From Cristatella mucedo (Eukaryota > Bryozoa > Phylactolaemata > Cristatellidae), in assembly GCA_009760855.2 (NCBI GenBank), contig WPIO01000021.1, positions 1,272,501-1,336,500 on the forward strand: 64,000 nucleotides of DNA. The letters are read 5' to 3'. A program made the position numbers and the translations under genes. How positions within the stretch are numbered: the stretch's first letter is position 1; each line of letters starts with the position of its first letter. Of the stretch, positions 22,320-33,404 are shown piece after piece. The notes below the pieces were generated by a model. That model had not been told where the DNA came from, did not search any database, and saw nothing but the letters and a program-made list of their open reading frames with translations.

Positions 22320-23130
22320 GTGTTCTCTTACTGAGACGCCTAGATTTCATGCTACCTTGCATAGCTCTGATATTATCTGTCCTACAATCTCTCAACGAGT
22401 CTGTTGTCAAGGAAACATCTACAAGCAAGGAGAGACTGGACCAGGAGTACTTAAGTGGCATTTACCCATTCTCATTGATGCCACTCCTGTCGAAGACACT
22501 GAAATGAAAGCTATCAGACCAGCTAGTTGTTAGGTTTGTGATTTTGGCATGAGGGTATAAGTTTTAGGAGGTTTTAGAGAAAATCGCTCCACAGTCAGCA
22601 TTATTTCGCGTGCTTAGCAAACTACTCAGAAATGTTGCCTTAGGTAGAGTCCCCATGCTAGCTCTGCTGAATCTCCTGCAGCTTTTGATTTAATCAATCA
22701 TCAAGTTCTTTTCGAATTCCTATCGTTTCGCTTAGGCATCACAGGCGCTCTGCTGTAGTGGCTTAGCTCCCATATCCATGGAAGGTTTCATAGAGTTAGG
22801 TGCCGGCAGAAAAACAGTCATTAAGTGAGCATTACAAGTTCTGGGTTCATCGGGAATCTGTGTTTTAGTTCAATTTACACAATCTATAATCTCCTTCTTG
22901 CCGATGCTTCCGCCAAACATAATTTCGGCTTTAATTTGGATGCAAATGACACACGAATTTACATTTGCCTCGATTCATCCCTGAAGTTATACAGACTTCG
23001 AACTCTTTTTCAACCTTAACTGACGTTTTTTCGGTATTCGTATTGGATGGCAACAAACGTTCTCAAATTGAATGAAGAAAAAAACAGCTTAATAGTTATA
23101 GAAAATTACGTTTTACTCGTTTATCCGTGA
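22320..23130 (+). mobile_element. LINE reverse transcriptase fragment
   Basis: In order and with frameshifts: SLMPLLSKTLK (RT fingers), GFRENRSTVS, AFDLINHQVLFEFL, FRLGITGALL, FSSIYTIYNLLLADASAKHN, then LDANDTRIYICL (a decayed YADD box) and LKLNEEKNSLI. Plus-strand insertion lying head-on to the minus-strand copies around it. Confidence 0.8.
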
Positions 23131-23284
23131 TGTAAATCACGAAAATCACGTTTAATTATTACGTTTTTATTGCTTCCTTTCAGTGTATTGGGAAGTGCCT
23201 TAGTATGGTTCAGTTCTTTTATGGAACTTCATAAAATATCACAACTATTGTTACTATTATGCCCTTGTCCGACTCAGGTCTTTT

Positions 23285-23505
23285 ATATGTGCCTCTAAAA
23301 TGAAATCCTTTAGCAGACTATGCCTTTAGTTGGTGTTCTGCCAAAACATGCAACTCATTCCCGATTGATGCCACGACATCCCTGGAGTTAGCAACATTGC
23401 AAAGAAGCTAAACACCTACCTGTACCTCACAGCACTTGCTGTTTCCGTGTGAATTGTCCTTTGCGTGCTTATGCGTATTGACAGTGTGCATGCTATAACT
23501 AATCA
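23285..23505 (+). mobile_element. LINE C-terminal ORF remnant
   Basis: Translates with frameshifts to an AWNS-like segment then NSFPIDATTSLELATLQRS and KKLNTYLYLTALA, matching the LPT..LTTFKRNLKTYLF region of group I. Confidence 0.6.
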
Positions 23506-23509
23506 ATCG

Positions 23510-23800
23510 ATATTCAATCGCATAAGCACATAAAGTTCGAATCGCAGGGGCCCACTTAATGCTGTCATAAATATACGCATTTTTAGTTTCTTTTTAAATG
23601 TGGTCCAGTAAGGAGATGTCGTGACGCAAGTCGGAAGTGAGTTCTAGGCTTTGGAAGCATATGAATTTAAGGCACGTTCCTAAAAGGATTTGAGGTTTGT
23701 ATGAGATATAAGCAAACGATTAGATTCCGAAAATCGGGTGGTATGATGCTTAGCCTGTTGGAGAAGTAGATCTGATAGGCAGGCTAGAGCCGAACAATTA
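23510..23800 (-). mobile_element. Group I LINE 3' fragment
   Basis: Matches 5325-5600 (CATAAGCACATAAAGTTCGA to AGATCTGATAGGCAGG) with scattered changes. Confidence 0.78.
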
Positions 23801-23804
23801 AGCA

Positions 23805-24200
23805 AATTTAATGTTAATTTTCAACAGTTAGTGCCTGCTTTAGTTATTTTACAAGTTGGTATATTATTTCCCTTGCTTTTTTAGCATGGCAATCACCATA
23901 GCTGTACCGTCGTAGCAGTAATATGAATATTTAAAAGAGTACAACGTCAGCGTGACGCCAGAGATTCCGAGTATATCAGCCGGACTCACTCATTCACTGA
24001 CTCATATTCAAAATTATGTAGGTTTATTACTAATATCAGCGGGAGTCAGTGCGTTCTGAGATATTAAAAGTTTCCGAGTTTTCGTCATCTAGCTGTGAAA
24101 ACTCTTAGTAGATTTTGAGTAATCGTAAAAACGGAGTCCGTCGAAACGTAACCCTCCTATAAGCTATCAGAAGTAGGCTACACACGACCGCCACTCCGTA
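23805..24200. other. No recognised feature
   Basis: AT-rich intergenic sequence. Confidence 0.5.
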
Positions 24201-24204
24201 ATGT

Positions 24205-25050
24205 GATGTAGTATATCTCCGTCAGTAACTAGACAAAGCTACGAGAACTAAGTGGGTAATATGCTAGAGAATTTTTTACAGCACACTCAATGTCTAAGCG
24301 GCTCTTGGTAAGAATACGGCGATCGACAATATTTATCCCGCGCAACAAAGGGAAAGAAAGTGAGAAACAAAGCTGAGCCAGGAGGGCAGCTCAGGAAGTA
24401 AGTTGCACGAAAGAAGCAGGTCAGGATGGTTTCATAGGATGCACCGTAGTCGGCTGCAGGAGAATTTGTGTCGTTATTTGATAACAGTGAAAGTGACGTC
24501 CGCAGTTGCAGACCTGCAGAGCAAAGCTTCTGTCGCCAATGATCTGTGGGCGTAGGTGTGGAAAAACAAATTTTCTATAAATAAAGCGCTAGCTGATTTA
24601 ACAGCATTTAATATAGCGACAGAAGAGCCTTTACGGCTTTCACCACCTCTTGCAGCAGCGATAAAGGATCGCCCAGCGCAGGATTTGAACCCACGACCTC
24701 GGAACCGAGGTCGTGAAAAGTAACCGCCTTACCTTGTGCGTGCCATTACGGCTCATCAAGGGCCTTATAACTGGTGCAGAATTCCAGCTAGGTACAAATG
24801 AGCCAAGCGATAAATGACCCTGTGGTTCAGAGTAATAATTGATCTGTCCAGATATTCTATCAAACCGTCCTGTTGCATAACGACGATGGAAGTCCTTGTT
24901 AATGCGTGCAAGTTTATCTTTTTGTCAGTACGTCCGTAGTTCGTCCAAACCATCGAGAGATGTTCGTTGAGAGCTTTGCACGACTAATATCTGTCGAAAT
25001 TTTGTTGATCTGGATTGAGCAAAAAAAGTCTCTAATTAAGGGTTCCCTCA
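24205..25050 (-). mobile_element. Group II LINE interrupted by a SINE B
   Basis: 24205-24585 matches the group II 3' half; 24765-25050 continues upstream in the same order (ITLNHRVIYRLAHLYLAGIL on the minus strand). The gap is filled by the SINE at 24590. Heavily mutated. Confidence 0.8.
24590..24762 (-). mobile_element. SINE B nested in a group II LINE
   Basis: Complete SINE B: CTAGCTGATTTAACAGC tail, GCGACAGAAGAGCCTTTACG, GCGATAAAGGATCGCCC, GGATTTGAACCCACGACC and a palindrome CACGACCTCGG/CCGAGGTCGTG. Confidence 0.9.
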
Positions 25051-25054
25051 TGAG

Positions 25055-25580
25055 ATGATTCCGATTACGTATTAACAGGTAAGAGAAGTAGACTGTTCAG
25101 TCGGGCCAGTAAGAGCGGATGAGGTGCCAATGAGAACTCCACTATCTTACTGAAAGGACGAGTAGATGAAAATATCCCAGGCTCAATGCACACCTAACGG
25201 TCATTAAAGAAATGTCAATTGTTAGCCGGCTTACTAAGCTCCAATTTGTTGATTGAAATCACGGCGCGCGGGATGTTCACGCGCTTAGCTATTCATAGTA
25301 AAATGCCTAAGTATGCTAGATTTTTATTTTTAGTTGACTTAATGCTGAATTACTACTGAGGTCATGCACGACTCTGTTCGTGTCGCCGCTGCCTCAAGCG
25401 CTAATTAACGCGTTTTTTCTGGCGAGCTCGACGTTTGGCAAACAGGGCGGGAAGGTTCTAGAGTGGGCGTGGTTCAGATTGAGAGGTCTGGATGGGGGAA
25501 AATCTGCACTGAGTTCCAGACCACAATGTGAGGTTCTTGGTAATTTTTAAAGGCTCAAATTGCAATAACTTCAAAGTATT
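25055..25580. other. No recognised feature
   Basis: No coding signal or recurring repeat recognised. Confidence 0.5.
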
Positions 25581-25584
25581 TTTC

Positions 25585-26500
25585 TAGCACCTCAAGAGAA
25601 TCAAATCTTTTTTCCAGGCACTTTAAACATGCTAGAAAGGAACCGTTTCAATTAGTTAGCAATAGCACACTACAGTGTGAGTGCGCATAAGCACGCAAGG
25701 AACAACTCACTTAGACAGAGCAAGTGCTGTGAGGAGCACGTGGAGTTCTAGCTTCTTTGTTGATGCCGCCAAGTCAGGAAACAAACTGGCGTAAGTGTTG
25801 AATGAGTTCCAGGCTATGGGAGGATACAGTCTAAAGGGTCGGTTGCTAAAGAATTTGATTTCCGTTAGAGACGCAGCTAAACGTCACGAGTCGGAAATTT
25901 GGTTGGCAAGATGCCACGCCTGAAAGGGAAGTAGTACGGATCAGTACGGTGGACCAGAGAACGGAGGGACCTACAAGTAAGTTACACAGCCGTGAAGTTG
26001 CTTCGCTGTTTTGTGGGGAGCCAGTGCAGGTCATCTAGCAGTGGTGTACAGTGGCAGTTGCGACGTTCACGGCAAAAAATCCTGGCTGCTGATTTTTGCA
26101 CCGACCGTATGTTTCCTATGGCAGCACGAGAAAATCCTCTGAGCATCATATTATAGATGTCGAAATTGGAGGTTGCAAATGCATGGTGCAGCAGCTGAAA
26201 GCAGGCCGACCGTCCAATTAAAGGTAATGTTTGAATACTACACCCACTTGCCATATAGATATTAGTAATACGTCATTTGTATTGCACCCAACAGAACTTA
26301 ATTTCCATCTTGGCACTCTAGAACTCACTGCAAGAGGTAAGATACTCAAGGGTTGGTCACATGCGCGGTAAAAAGCAGGCAGAGGCAAAAAACTATCGGG
26401 CCAAATGCCATGCAGAAGATATGCTGCCTGATAGCATTTTGATGGCAAGGCTAATTTCTGCTTAATATTAGGTTTGCTCATATGTATTAATTCAATTTGA
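25585..26500 (-). mobile_element. Diverged group I LINE copy
   Basis: 3' end GCACCTCAAGAGAATCAAAT; the ORF on the minus strand gives VMSKPNIKQKLAL near 26480, then LLHHAFATSNFDIYN, VQKSAARIFCRERRNCH and LHWLPTKQR. A short tail-like piece (26265-26345, AACAGAACTTAATTTCCATC) interrupts it and looks like a separate 3' tail insertion. Confidence 0.8.
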
Positions 26501-26504
26501 GAAA

Positions 26505-26980
26505 GTCTGCTGACCTGTAGGTGAGGCGTTCAGCGATACATAGTTCAAGGTTATTGAGAGAGTCCAACGCGTTGGAAAGCAGGCAGGGATCAAAGCGCCG
26601 GTACATCCGCTATGCGCATCTGTATGATGTAGAGAGCCTAGTTTACTGGTGGTAAGGTGTTTACAGTGTTTTCTCTCAAGTGCGTTTAGTTTGTGATATG
26701 AAACATGCTATATTTTTTACCCAAGTACGGTTTACTAGTCCTGGGAGGTTGACAGATGGATGATGCGGCCATCTGCAGGGAGGCGGGATCGTCACCCAGC
26801 TGGGCGCCCAGCACTCCCTTTGGCCAGGTCAGGATGGGTGGCGTTAGCTGTTAGCAGTTGAATAGAACTTCTAGACGCATTTAAGCGTGTGCAGGCTGTC
26901 AAGCCCGCGTCACGCAGCACTCGCATTGTGAGGAGGAGCTGGGTTGCCTGGACGACTACCGTTATCGGTCACCAACGAGC
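26505..26980. other. No recognised feature
   Basis: Nothing recognised. Confidence 0.5.
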
Positions 26981-26984
26981 GGAG

Positions 26985-27490
26985 AAACCCAATCGGGTGT
27001 CTAGGTCGTAAGCGCTCGCGTCATTTCGCGTCCTCTTAAAAGTTGTGTAGTTTCTAGGACCCTTGCAGCAATGCTGTTGGTTCAGATTTCCAACCCGGTA
27101 AGCTGCACGACAGACTAGCCTAGCTAGCTGCAGAGTTTTTTGCCAACTTAATGTGCCCAACTGTACATGCTGGAAGACGTGCACAGAGTTTAGTAACAGC
27201 AGTCGATACGGGATATCACGAATGCATACACTAACTTGCGTGTTTATCCATATCTAAGCAGGCTTAAATTTTAGCGACGTCAAGCAGACGTGAGTTTGAA
27301 GACTTGATTGGAGCACATTTGGTCGCCCAGTAAAAGGTAATTTTAGCACTGGAAGCCCAGATTTCCTGAAGACACTACACGCAATTTGCGGGCTGAGCCA
27401 TTTTATTGTTTGGTTTTCCGATTTCTGAATAGCACTAGGTCTGCAGATAACTATAAGTTGGTTTAGTTTTCATTAATATTTAAAATTTTG
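26985..27490 (-). mobile_element. Degenerate group I LINE fragment
   Basis: Minus-strand remnants of LQLARLVCRAAYRV and, near 27420-27450, the segment preceding LVMGKP (GCACTAGGTCTGCAGATAAC). Compare 5700-6060. Confidence 0.75.
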
Positions 27491-27494
27491 AATG

Positions 27495-28505
27495 AATAAC
27501 TCAGTCTTCACTCACTTACAATGGTCGTGGAAGCTCGCATAAGGTGCGCATACCGTCACGCTCAGTATCAGGCTCACAAATTCGCAAACGTTAATCTCCT
27601 GTTATTTTCCGACTTTGTCAGCGTAATATACAGAGAAAGGCCGGGTTTTCTGCTGCTTTTGGGTGTACACCTGTTTATAATTCTGACTGAATTTCAGTTT
27701 CAGACGAGTATATCTTTGGTTTCACTAAACAAAGTGAGTATATGGAGAAAACGTTTTAGTGCAAGACATTTCTCCTCTGAACGGCAGTTACTAGCGACAA
27801 TTTTCAAATCCTTGCTCAATTGAAACCTTAATGTCAATTACATTAAAAAGACGCACGCCTTTAACCTCGCTGACGAACACCGCTGAGCTTCATCAGTAGC
27901 CGCTTGCAAGTTACAATATTATTCAGCGATATGCCTAAGGTAAGTAAGTTTGTTACTATAGCTGATTGGGCAGCAGCCCAACAGTCTCGTCCAGGTAGGA
28001 AATGCTATCGAAAGTTGAAGGGCGAAAGTAGGGTACGTAGGGTTTCTACTGTTGCAGGACTTTCCTCAATTAAATAGCCACTACGCCTGCAAATTAAATG
28101 CTAAGCAGCTGTCGAAGTGTTGATGGGTAAAAGCTGAATTATGCTTACTCTGCAGGAATTTTCAGACTAAACCAATGCTCCATCTATAAATAAATGGTAA
28201 GCAGCGGTTAAGGTGAGTTAAATGCTTTTGACCTGGTGCAAGCCCTAAGGCTAGTTGCACCAGCCCATTCGGCTGCTATTCTGTTATATTAGCAGGAATT
28301 TATACATTTTAACTTCAATTTTTATATCTGGAAGTATTTAGCTGTCTTGTAATTTTCTTCTCATCAACTTGGCTTTCGATTAGAAGCAATAATTTTTCAA
28401 GAATTTCTATCGCGTGTAATAACTCGAGTCAATCACGTCCGTGAAATACAAATCCATATTCGCCAAGTCTTACTCGCGCGCTGCAAAATAACCCAATTTG
28501 GATAG
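27495..28505. other. No recognised feature
   Basis: One 100-residue plus-strand frame (27521-27823) without a recognised domain; otherwise AT-rich. Confidence 0.4.
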
Positions 28506-28509
28506 CATC

Positions 28510-28600
28510 GCAATTGGAGCAGGAGGTAAGGTGCTCGCTCTTCACGACCGAGGTCTTGGGTTCGAATCCTGCAGTAGGTGTTGACTCGCAATGCTCTATT
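28510..28600 (+). mobile_element. SINE B head fragment
   Basis: AGGTAAGGTGCTCGCTCTTC, ACGACCGAGGTCTTGGGTTC and GAATCCTGCAGTAGG: tRNA-like head with a good B box (GGTTCGAATCC), lacking the 3' half. Confidence 0.75.
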
Positions 28601-28901
28601 CACAGCTGTAACCTCAAGGGTACGATTTGCCGCTCACGAATTCTGTATCTTAGTTGTATCTTAGTTGTATATTGTTTACAGAATACTACAGTGTGTGCAC
28701 CAGCCTAAGCACACAGGAGTTTGGGTGCTTATGTCATGTCAGCATCTTAAACGGTTGCTATTGAGTCACCCTGCTGCTATGAACCTATCAGCCGGAGACT
28801 GAAATGTCATATCGACATCGAGCCTAAGCGGTTATTCCATAATTATTGTAATTACCCGCACACGTCGTATTCGATTGCAATATTCCTATAATTCGCTGAG
28901 G

Positions 28902-28964
<63 letters not shown>
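28902..28964. repeat. (AAAT)n then (TA)n microsatellite
   Basis: About 33 bp of AAAT followed by 30 bp of TA, at the 3' end of the minus-strand SINE A that follows. Confidence 0.95.
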
Positions 28965-28968
<4 letters not shown>

Positions 28969-29135
28969 TCCATTGGTGTAGCGTCCTAAGAGAGCGTAAT
29001 GTTTTTTTTTCAGGCACTTCACGCATGCCGCAGGACTCATGCGCACCATTTCTATTATCAAATGCATTCACCTTGACCTCGGTCATTAAAGACTAGTACT
29101 TTAAACCCTGAGCCAAATCGGGGAGGCGTAGCAGC
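28965..29135 (-). mobile_element. SINE A, diverged
   Basis: Minus-strand order: GATTTGGCTCAGGGTTTAAA, GACCGAGGTCAAGGTGAATG, GTGAAGTGCCTG and a tail of CTCTCTTAGGACGCTACACC. The microsatellite next to it is its tail. Confidence 0.72.
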
Positions 29136-29423
29136 TAATTATCAGTCAGAGGCTGAGCCGTCATTGGGTTTGGTTCATTGTTTACCTGGTAGATTGGTGA
29201 GGTACACAGCAATTGTTGGCAGTCTTGCTCTACACAGCGACGCATGTTCTCTTCCCATCACGTCCGTGCGACTACTCGCAGTCACTGCTCCATGCAACTT
29301 TCATACGGCAAATTAACCAAAACTATCACTTCAAGGTTTGACGAATTTACGCAATTTCGTGCCTACAGATCGGCCGCGCCCTCATGCCGACCCCGAATTC
29401 AGTTGACAAAGAGCTCACGGTGT

Positions 29424-29429
29424 TTTATT
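29424..29429 (-). terminator. Possible polyadenylation signal of the TRIM-NHL gene
   Basis: AATAAA on the minus strand about 390 nt after the stop codon. The interval 29430-29819 would be the 3' UTR. It is a motif match only. Confidence 0.4.
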
Positions 29430-29819
29430 TTAACCACATTAAACGAGCAAAAGCTGCTTATATTCCAGTCGGCGGTACGTTGTAATAGATCTCACCACAG
29501 TATTGTGAAAGGACAGGAAGAACAAACAGCAGCGATGACGGAATCGTAACAACCTGCAACTTTAGAAAATGTATAGAGTAAGTAGTTAATGCACCATTAG
29601 AATTGGCAATACAGCACTAATCGCAGATCCCAGCTATAAAAACCAGTCATTAGAAGATCGACTGAATGAAACAAAACGGAATTTAACCATGGTACAAATG
29701 CTTGCTCCTATAAAGCCACCGTAGTCAGTAGCCGGTACTTAGCATCAGTATAACTCTCTCCTTGTAAAGCCAGGGCGACCGCAGGCCTCCCTCGTCGGTT
29801 TCTAATTGTGCGTCGGCAC

Positions 29820-31376
29820 CTAAACCTTCTGGAATACCATCACCGCCTTGCCGACCGTATCGCTCACCACGTTCACCGCCAGCGTGTTGTTCCCGTAAAA
29901 AGCCAGGTGCTTAGCTTGGGCGATTCCATCTCGATGTCCTACAGCGTAGCCGACGAATCTTCCATCCGTGGCCACTTGGACTATCCTGTTATTGGCGAAG
30001 TCGGCTACATAGACGTTACCGTCGCTGTCTTCGCAAGCGCTGATGGGCTTCCATGCCGAGGCGTTCTCTGAAGGCATGCTGCCGCCGTATCTCCACAACA
30101 GGCGTCCATCCTGATCAATGGCTTTTAGGCTGACGTCGTCGCCGCCCTCAGTGATGAGGAAGCGCTGCCTCGAGCTCATGTAAATGCAGTATGCGTCCTG
30201 GAACAGTTGGCAGCCCTCGGGCGAGGTCGTCAACGTCTTGACGTGAACACCGTCGGACACCCTATACAGCCACAGCGAGCCGCACACCAGTAGAGCAGCC
30301 GTGTCGCCCATCACCGACAAGCAGACGTAGTCGTCGATTTTCGAGCTCGCATTGACCGGATGCGACCAGACCAGCTCGAGTATGCCGTCGCCGTCATGCC
30401 TGTAGCATTTCAGCTCGACTGGTCGCGATATCAGCGCGACAATGAGGCCAGAGCTGGACACCTTTGCCTTGGCCACGTGCGCGTCCAGCAGCCGACTCAT
30501 GGCGCCGTTGCTCTTGATCAATTCAATGCCGTTCTGCGTCACCACCACGAGGTTGCCCTGGCAGTCAAACGACAGATCCTCGACGTCGGCCTTCACGATC
30601 CAGGCTTTCCTCCAGCGATCGGACGTGGCGTACGGATTCGACATGGATCGAAAGCGAACTGGCGCCGTCTCGCGGGAAAGCTGAGGCTTCGGCCACTGGA
30701 AGGTGATAATGTCTTGATTGAGCAGGTCGATGTTGAAGAAGCCTTGCACCGCCTTCAGCACGTCCTGCTGCCTGGGAAAGTTGATGTTGATGCGAGCGTG
30801 CTGGGTGCGACAGTCGAGCTTCGACGAAATGGCGAGGCCGGCTCGCTGCAGCAGATCGCCAGCCGAGCCGTGCGGCCGGTCCTGCTCCTCCTTCCTGTCG
30901 GCAGCCTCGATCTCGTCCGAGAGCAGCTCCATGACCTTGAGATCCTGCGCCAGCACCTGGTGAGCCTCGTCGTGCTGCTTGCGGCAGTTGAGCGACTCGG
31001 TGATGAGCGCCTCCAGCGCGGCGGCGAACGCGTCGCTCACGGCGCTCTGCACTATGTCTCGCTGCAGCTCCAGCTCCGACTTGACGCGCGACTCCTGCTC
31101 CTTCAGACTTGCGCACGACTGGTGGGCAGTCGCCAGGTAATCCTTGAAAGCGCCTATTTTCTCCTTTAGCTGCTTCCGAATGTCGCCATGCTGCGAAGCG
31201 GGCCCGCCCGAGCCAGGACGCTCTTCGGGTACGTCGGCAGACTTTTTGCCATCCTGGCCACCTGCTACCGATTTTTCGACACCATTTTGCACGGCACCTC
31301 CATCTAGCGCTGCTGCGTGAGACATTCTAGAACAAGGCCAGAAACGCAGCTGTTGAAGCGAATATTGGTGCGGCAT
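29820..31376 (-). CDS. TRIM-NHL-like protein lacking RING and B-box
   Basis: One uninterrupted frame of 518 residues with a TAG stop. Residues about 65-165 are a charged, Leu-rich coiled coil, as in the region after the B-box of TRIM proteins. Residues about 255-518 look like a beta-propeller; the clearest blade is DSDGNVYVADFANNRIVQV (450-468), a classic NHL repeat. TRIM-NHL proteins are usually ubiquitin ligases or RNA-binding regulators, but no RING or B-box cysteines occur here or in the frames just upstream, so ligase activity is not supported. Met18 (31325) is an alternative start: the 11 nt before it on this strand (CCTTGTTCTAG) look like a splice acceptor, so upstream exons cannot be excluded. 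The high-GC coding sequence stands out from its AT-rich surroundings. It could be a retrocopy or a RING-less paralogue. Confidence 0.85.
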   Translation of the reverse strand: MPHQYSLQQLRFWPCSRMSHAAALDGGAVQNGVEKSVAGGQDGKKSADVPEERPGSGGPASQHGDIRKQLKEKIGAFKDYLATAHQSCASLKEQESRVKSELELQRDIVQSAVSDAFAAALEALITESLNCRKQHDEAHQVLAQDLKVMELLSDEIEAADRKEEQDRPHGSAGDLLQRAGLAISSKLDCRTQHARININFPRQQDVLKAVQGFFNIDLLNQDIITFQWPKPQLSRETAPVRFRSMSNPYATSDRWRKAWIVKADVEDLSFDCQGNLVVVTQNGIELIKSNGAMSRLLDAHVAKAKVSSSGLIVALISRPVELKCYRHDGDGILELVWSHPVNASSKIDDYVCLSVMGDTAALLVCGSLWLYRVSDGVHVKTLTTSPEGCQLFQDAYCIYMSSRQRFLITEGGDDVSLKAIDQDGRLLWRYGGSMPSENASAWKPISACEDSDGNVYVADFANNRIVQVATDGRFVGYAVGHRDGIAQAKHLAFYGNNTLAVNVVSDTVGKAVMVFQKV

Positions 31377-32840
31377 GGCAGTCGACGTAAAGGTTTCACA
31401 GAAATGCTGCCACTACACGTTAAGAGCACTTCGGGCATCCTGAGCAGCCGTGGCCGCAGCGTCAGCTTAGCTGCGCTCGTATTGGCCAACAGAATGGTAC
31501 ACCCTGATCACCTCTCGGAATTTTAAAATCTTACGTCAATAAGAGGGATATTAATCTTTGTAGTATCCCATCTCTGCTTACGCTCTCACCAGCGATAATG
31601 CAGACCGTGAGTGCTGACAGCTCATATACTCTACTCGAGACATCGGGGCGGTCCAAATACAGCTTTGCCCGGATCGACGACGGAAGCGCCGGGTCGAGTT
31701 TAGCGGCAGCGGCTCTCAGATTTTAGCAATGCATGCTGGGCAATGCAGCCATCTCAGCTAGCCGCTCAATAGACGCTGGCTGCAGGGCGCTAACAATGAC
31801 GCGTTTGTCTGTTACTAAAAGGCGGCGACAATGGCTTCGATTCGAAGCAACGCCGGCGCTACGCCCGCGTGACGCTCCGACGAACATAAGACCTTGAGCG
31901 CAGCAACCGACGGCGAAACCTACGTCCGCAAGCTCGGCCAAGCTTAAACGAAGCCCTAATTAGATGCGGCGCGAGAATGGCGCGGCGATCGCGAGGCGCG
32001 ACCCGTTTCAGCTGGTTCGGCTGGACCCTGCGAGTTGCCGACGCCGCGATCTGACCGCGGGCGACGCAGGTGGTCCGCTGCGACGGCTACCAACTCGGGT
32101 GGGGGGAGGAGGGTGATTTGGGCTTTAGGCGCCTGCTTACCGATACCCGAACCCAGGGCGCGGCCCAGCGAAATAATTGGCGTCGTCGGAACGGTCAAGG
32201 ACTGGGCCGCCAATTCCACGCTATCGCGCCCCTGACGAGGTGCGGCTCGCGGTCCATCGCCGAGATCGACGCCCGCAGCTCTAACGCTCTATATGCTCCC
32301 CTGGCAGCAGCGCGGCCCAGGCGCGCATCGACGGAAGCGCCAGAGGCGATTGCCCGCCTGCGAGCCGCCGACCCGGCTTCCCGAGTCCGAGGCGAACGCT
32401 ACGCTCGCCGGCGCGCTTTCGCCCTGGCGAAGCCGCTGGTTGACCAGCGGCTTGGTTGACCAGCGGCTTGGTTGACCAGTCGGCTAGCGGGTGGGTGGCT
32501 AGCGAGTCCGATGAGCGGGACGGGATGCGGGGCGGCGGCTGGAGCGCGGCGGCGGCGGTCGCACCGTCGCTACCACGCGATCCAGTCTGCCTAGCAGCTC
32601 AGCTCAGCGTCTGCCTAGTCGCTCTCTGCACTTTCGCCGTCAGCTCACCTGCCTCAGCTAGCGATCTTGGCCGCCGGCGAACTTCCAGGCCACCACCCTC
32701 GCAGCCGGAAGAGCAAATGCGTATGACCAAAATCAACCGGCGGCGCCGGCTGCACGGGGCACGTGACGAACCGCCCTTCTCCAGTACAGGGCGGTCCGCG
32801 CAGCTGGGGATTAACCCGGTAACCCGGCGTGAGGCCGAAG
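31377..32840. other. 5' flank of the TRIM-NHL gene, becoming CpG-rich
   Basis: From about 31950 the sequence is dense in CpG and GC on both strands and no frame looks like a protein. It contains a small direct repeat of GGTTGACCAGCGGCTT near 32440-32475. It could include the promoter of the minus-strand gene. Confidence 0.4.
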
Positions 32841-32845
32841 GGACG

Positions 32846-32895
32846 CCGCGGCAGCGGCTGCGGCGGCGGCTGCGGCGGCTGCGGCTGCGGCGGCT

Positions 32896-32930
<35 letters not shown>

Positions 32931-33007
32931 TGCGGCGGCTGCGGCTGCGGCGGCTGCGGCGGCTGCGGCTGCGGCGGCGGCGGCGGCTGCGGCTGCGGCG
33001 GCGGCGG
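32846..33007. repeat. (CGG/CTG)n GC-only triplet repeat
   Basis: About 160 bp built from CGG interrupted by CTG. It reads as Arg/Leu or Gly/Cys on the plus strand and Pro/Gln on the minus strand. The long frames across it are repeat artefacts unless transcripts show otherwise. Confidence 0.95.
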
Positions 33008-33404
33008 GCCGTCGCAGGCGACCGAAGGGAAGCCTTTCAAGTGGCTTTCATACCTGCGTGCGGCTGCGGGTCGCGATAGTGGGCTCTCAAGACGACGCCG
33101 GTCCGAGCGGTAGCGTGCGCGTGCGAAGCGGCTCTCGCGCCGGATTACGGCCCGCGTTCGCGGCCAACGGACGTGGGAGGGGAGGGGCTGTCGAATCGCA
33201 CTGACAGCGATGCTCCCAGAACCGCGCCGCTCCGACCCGCCTCCCAATAAGCTTTGTGCGGCCGGCTGTTTACGGCGACCGCTGTGGTGTGCGTGGCGGG
33301 CCCTACACTCAAGCTTGGCCAGGATACCTGTGCACTGCCGCCATTTGCTGGGCTATTTTGTGAGGGGGTGGTGTCAGCTATCAGGGAGGGGACCCGTCCT
33401 CTGC

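Noticed and set aside
30360-31169. 269-residue plus-strand frame
   Set aside because: Antisense shadow of the TRIM-NHL gene.
32654-33247. 197-residue Pro/Gln-rich minus-strand frame
   Set aside because: Its core is the CGG/CTG repeat; flanks are Arg-rich as expected from CpG-rich DNA.
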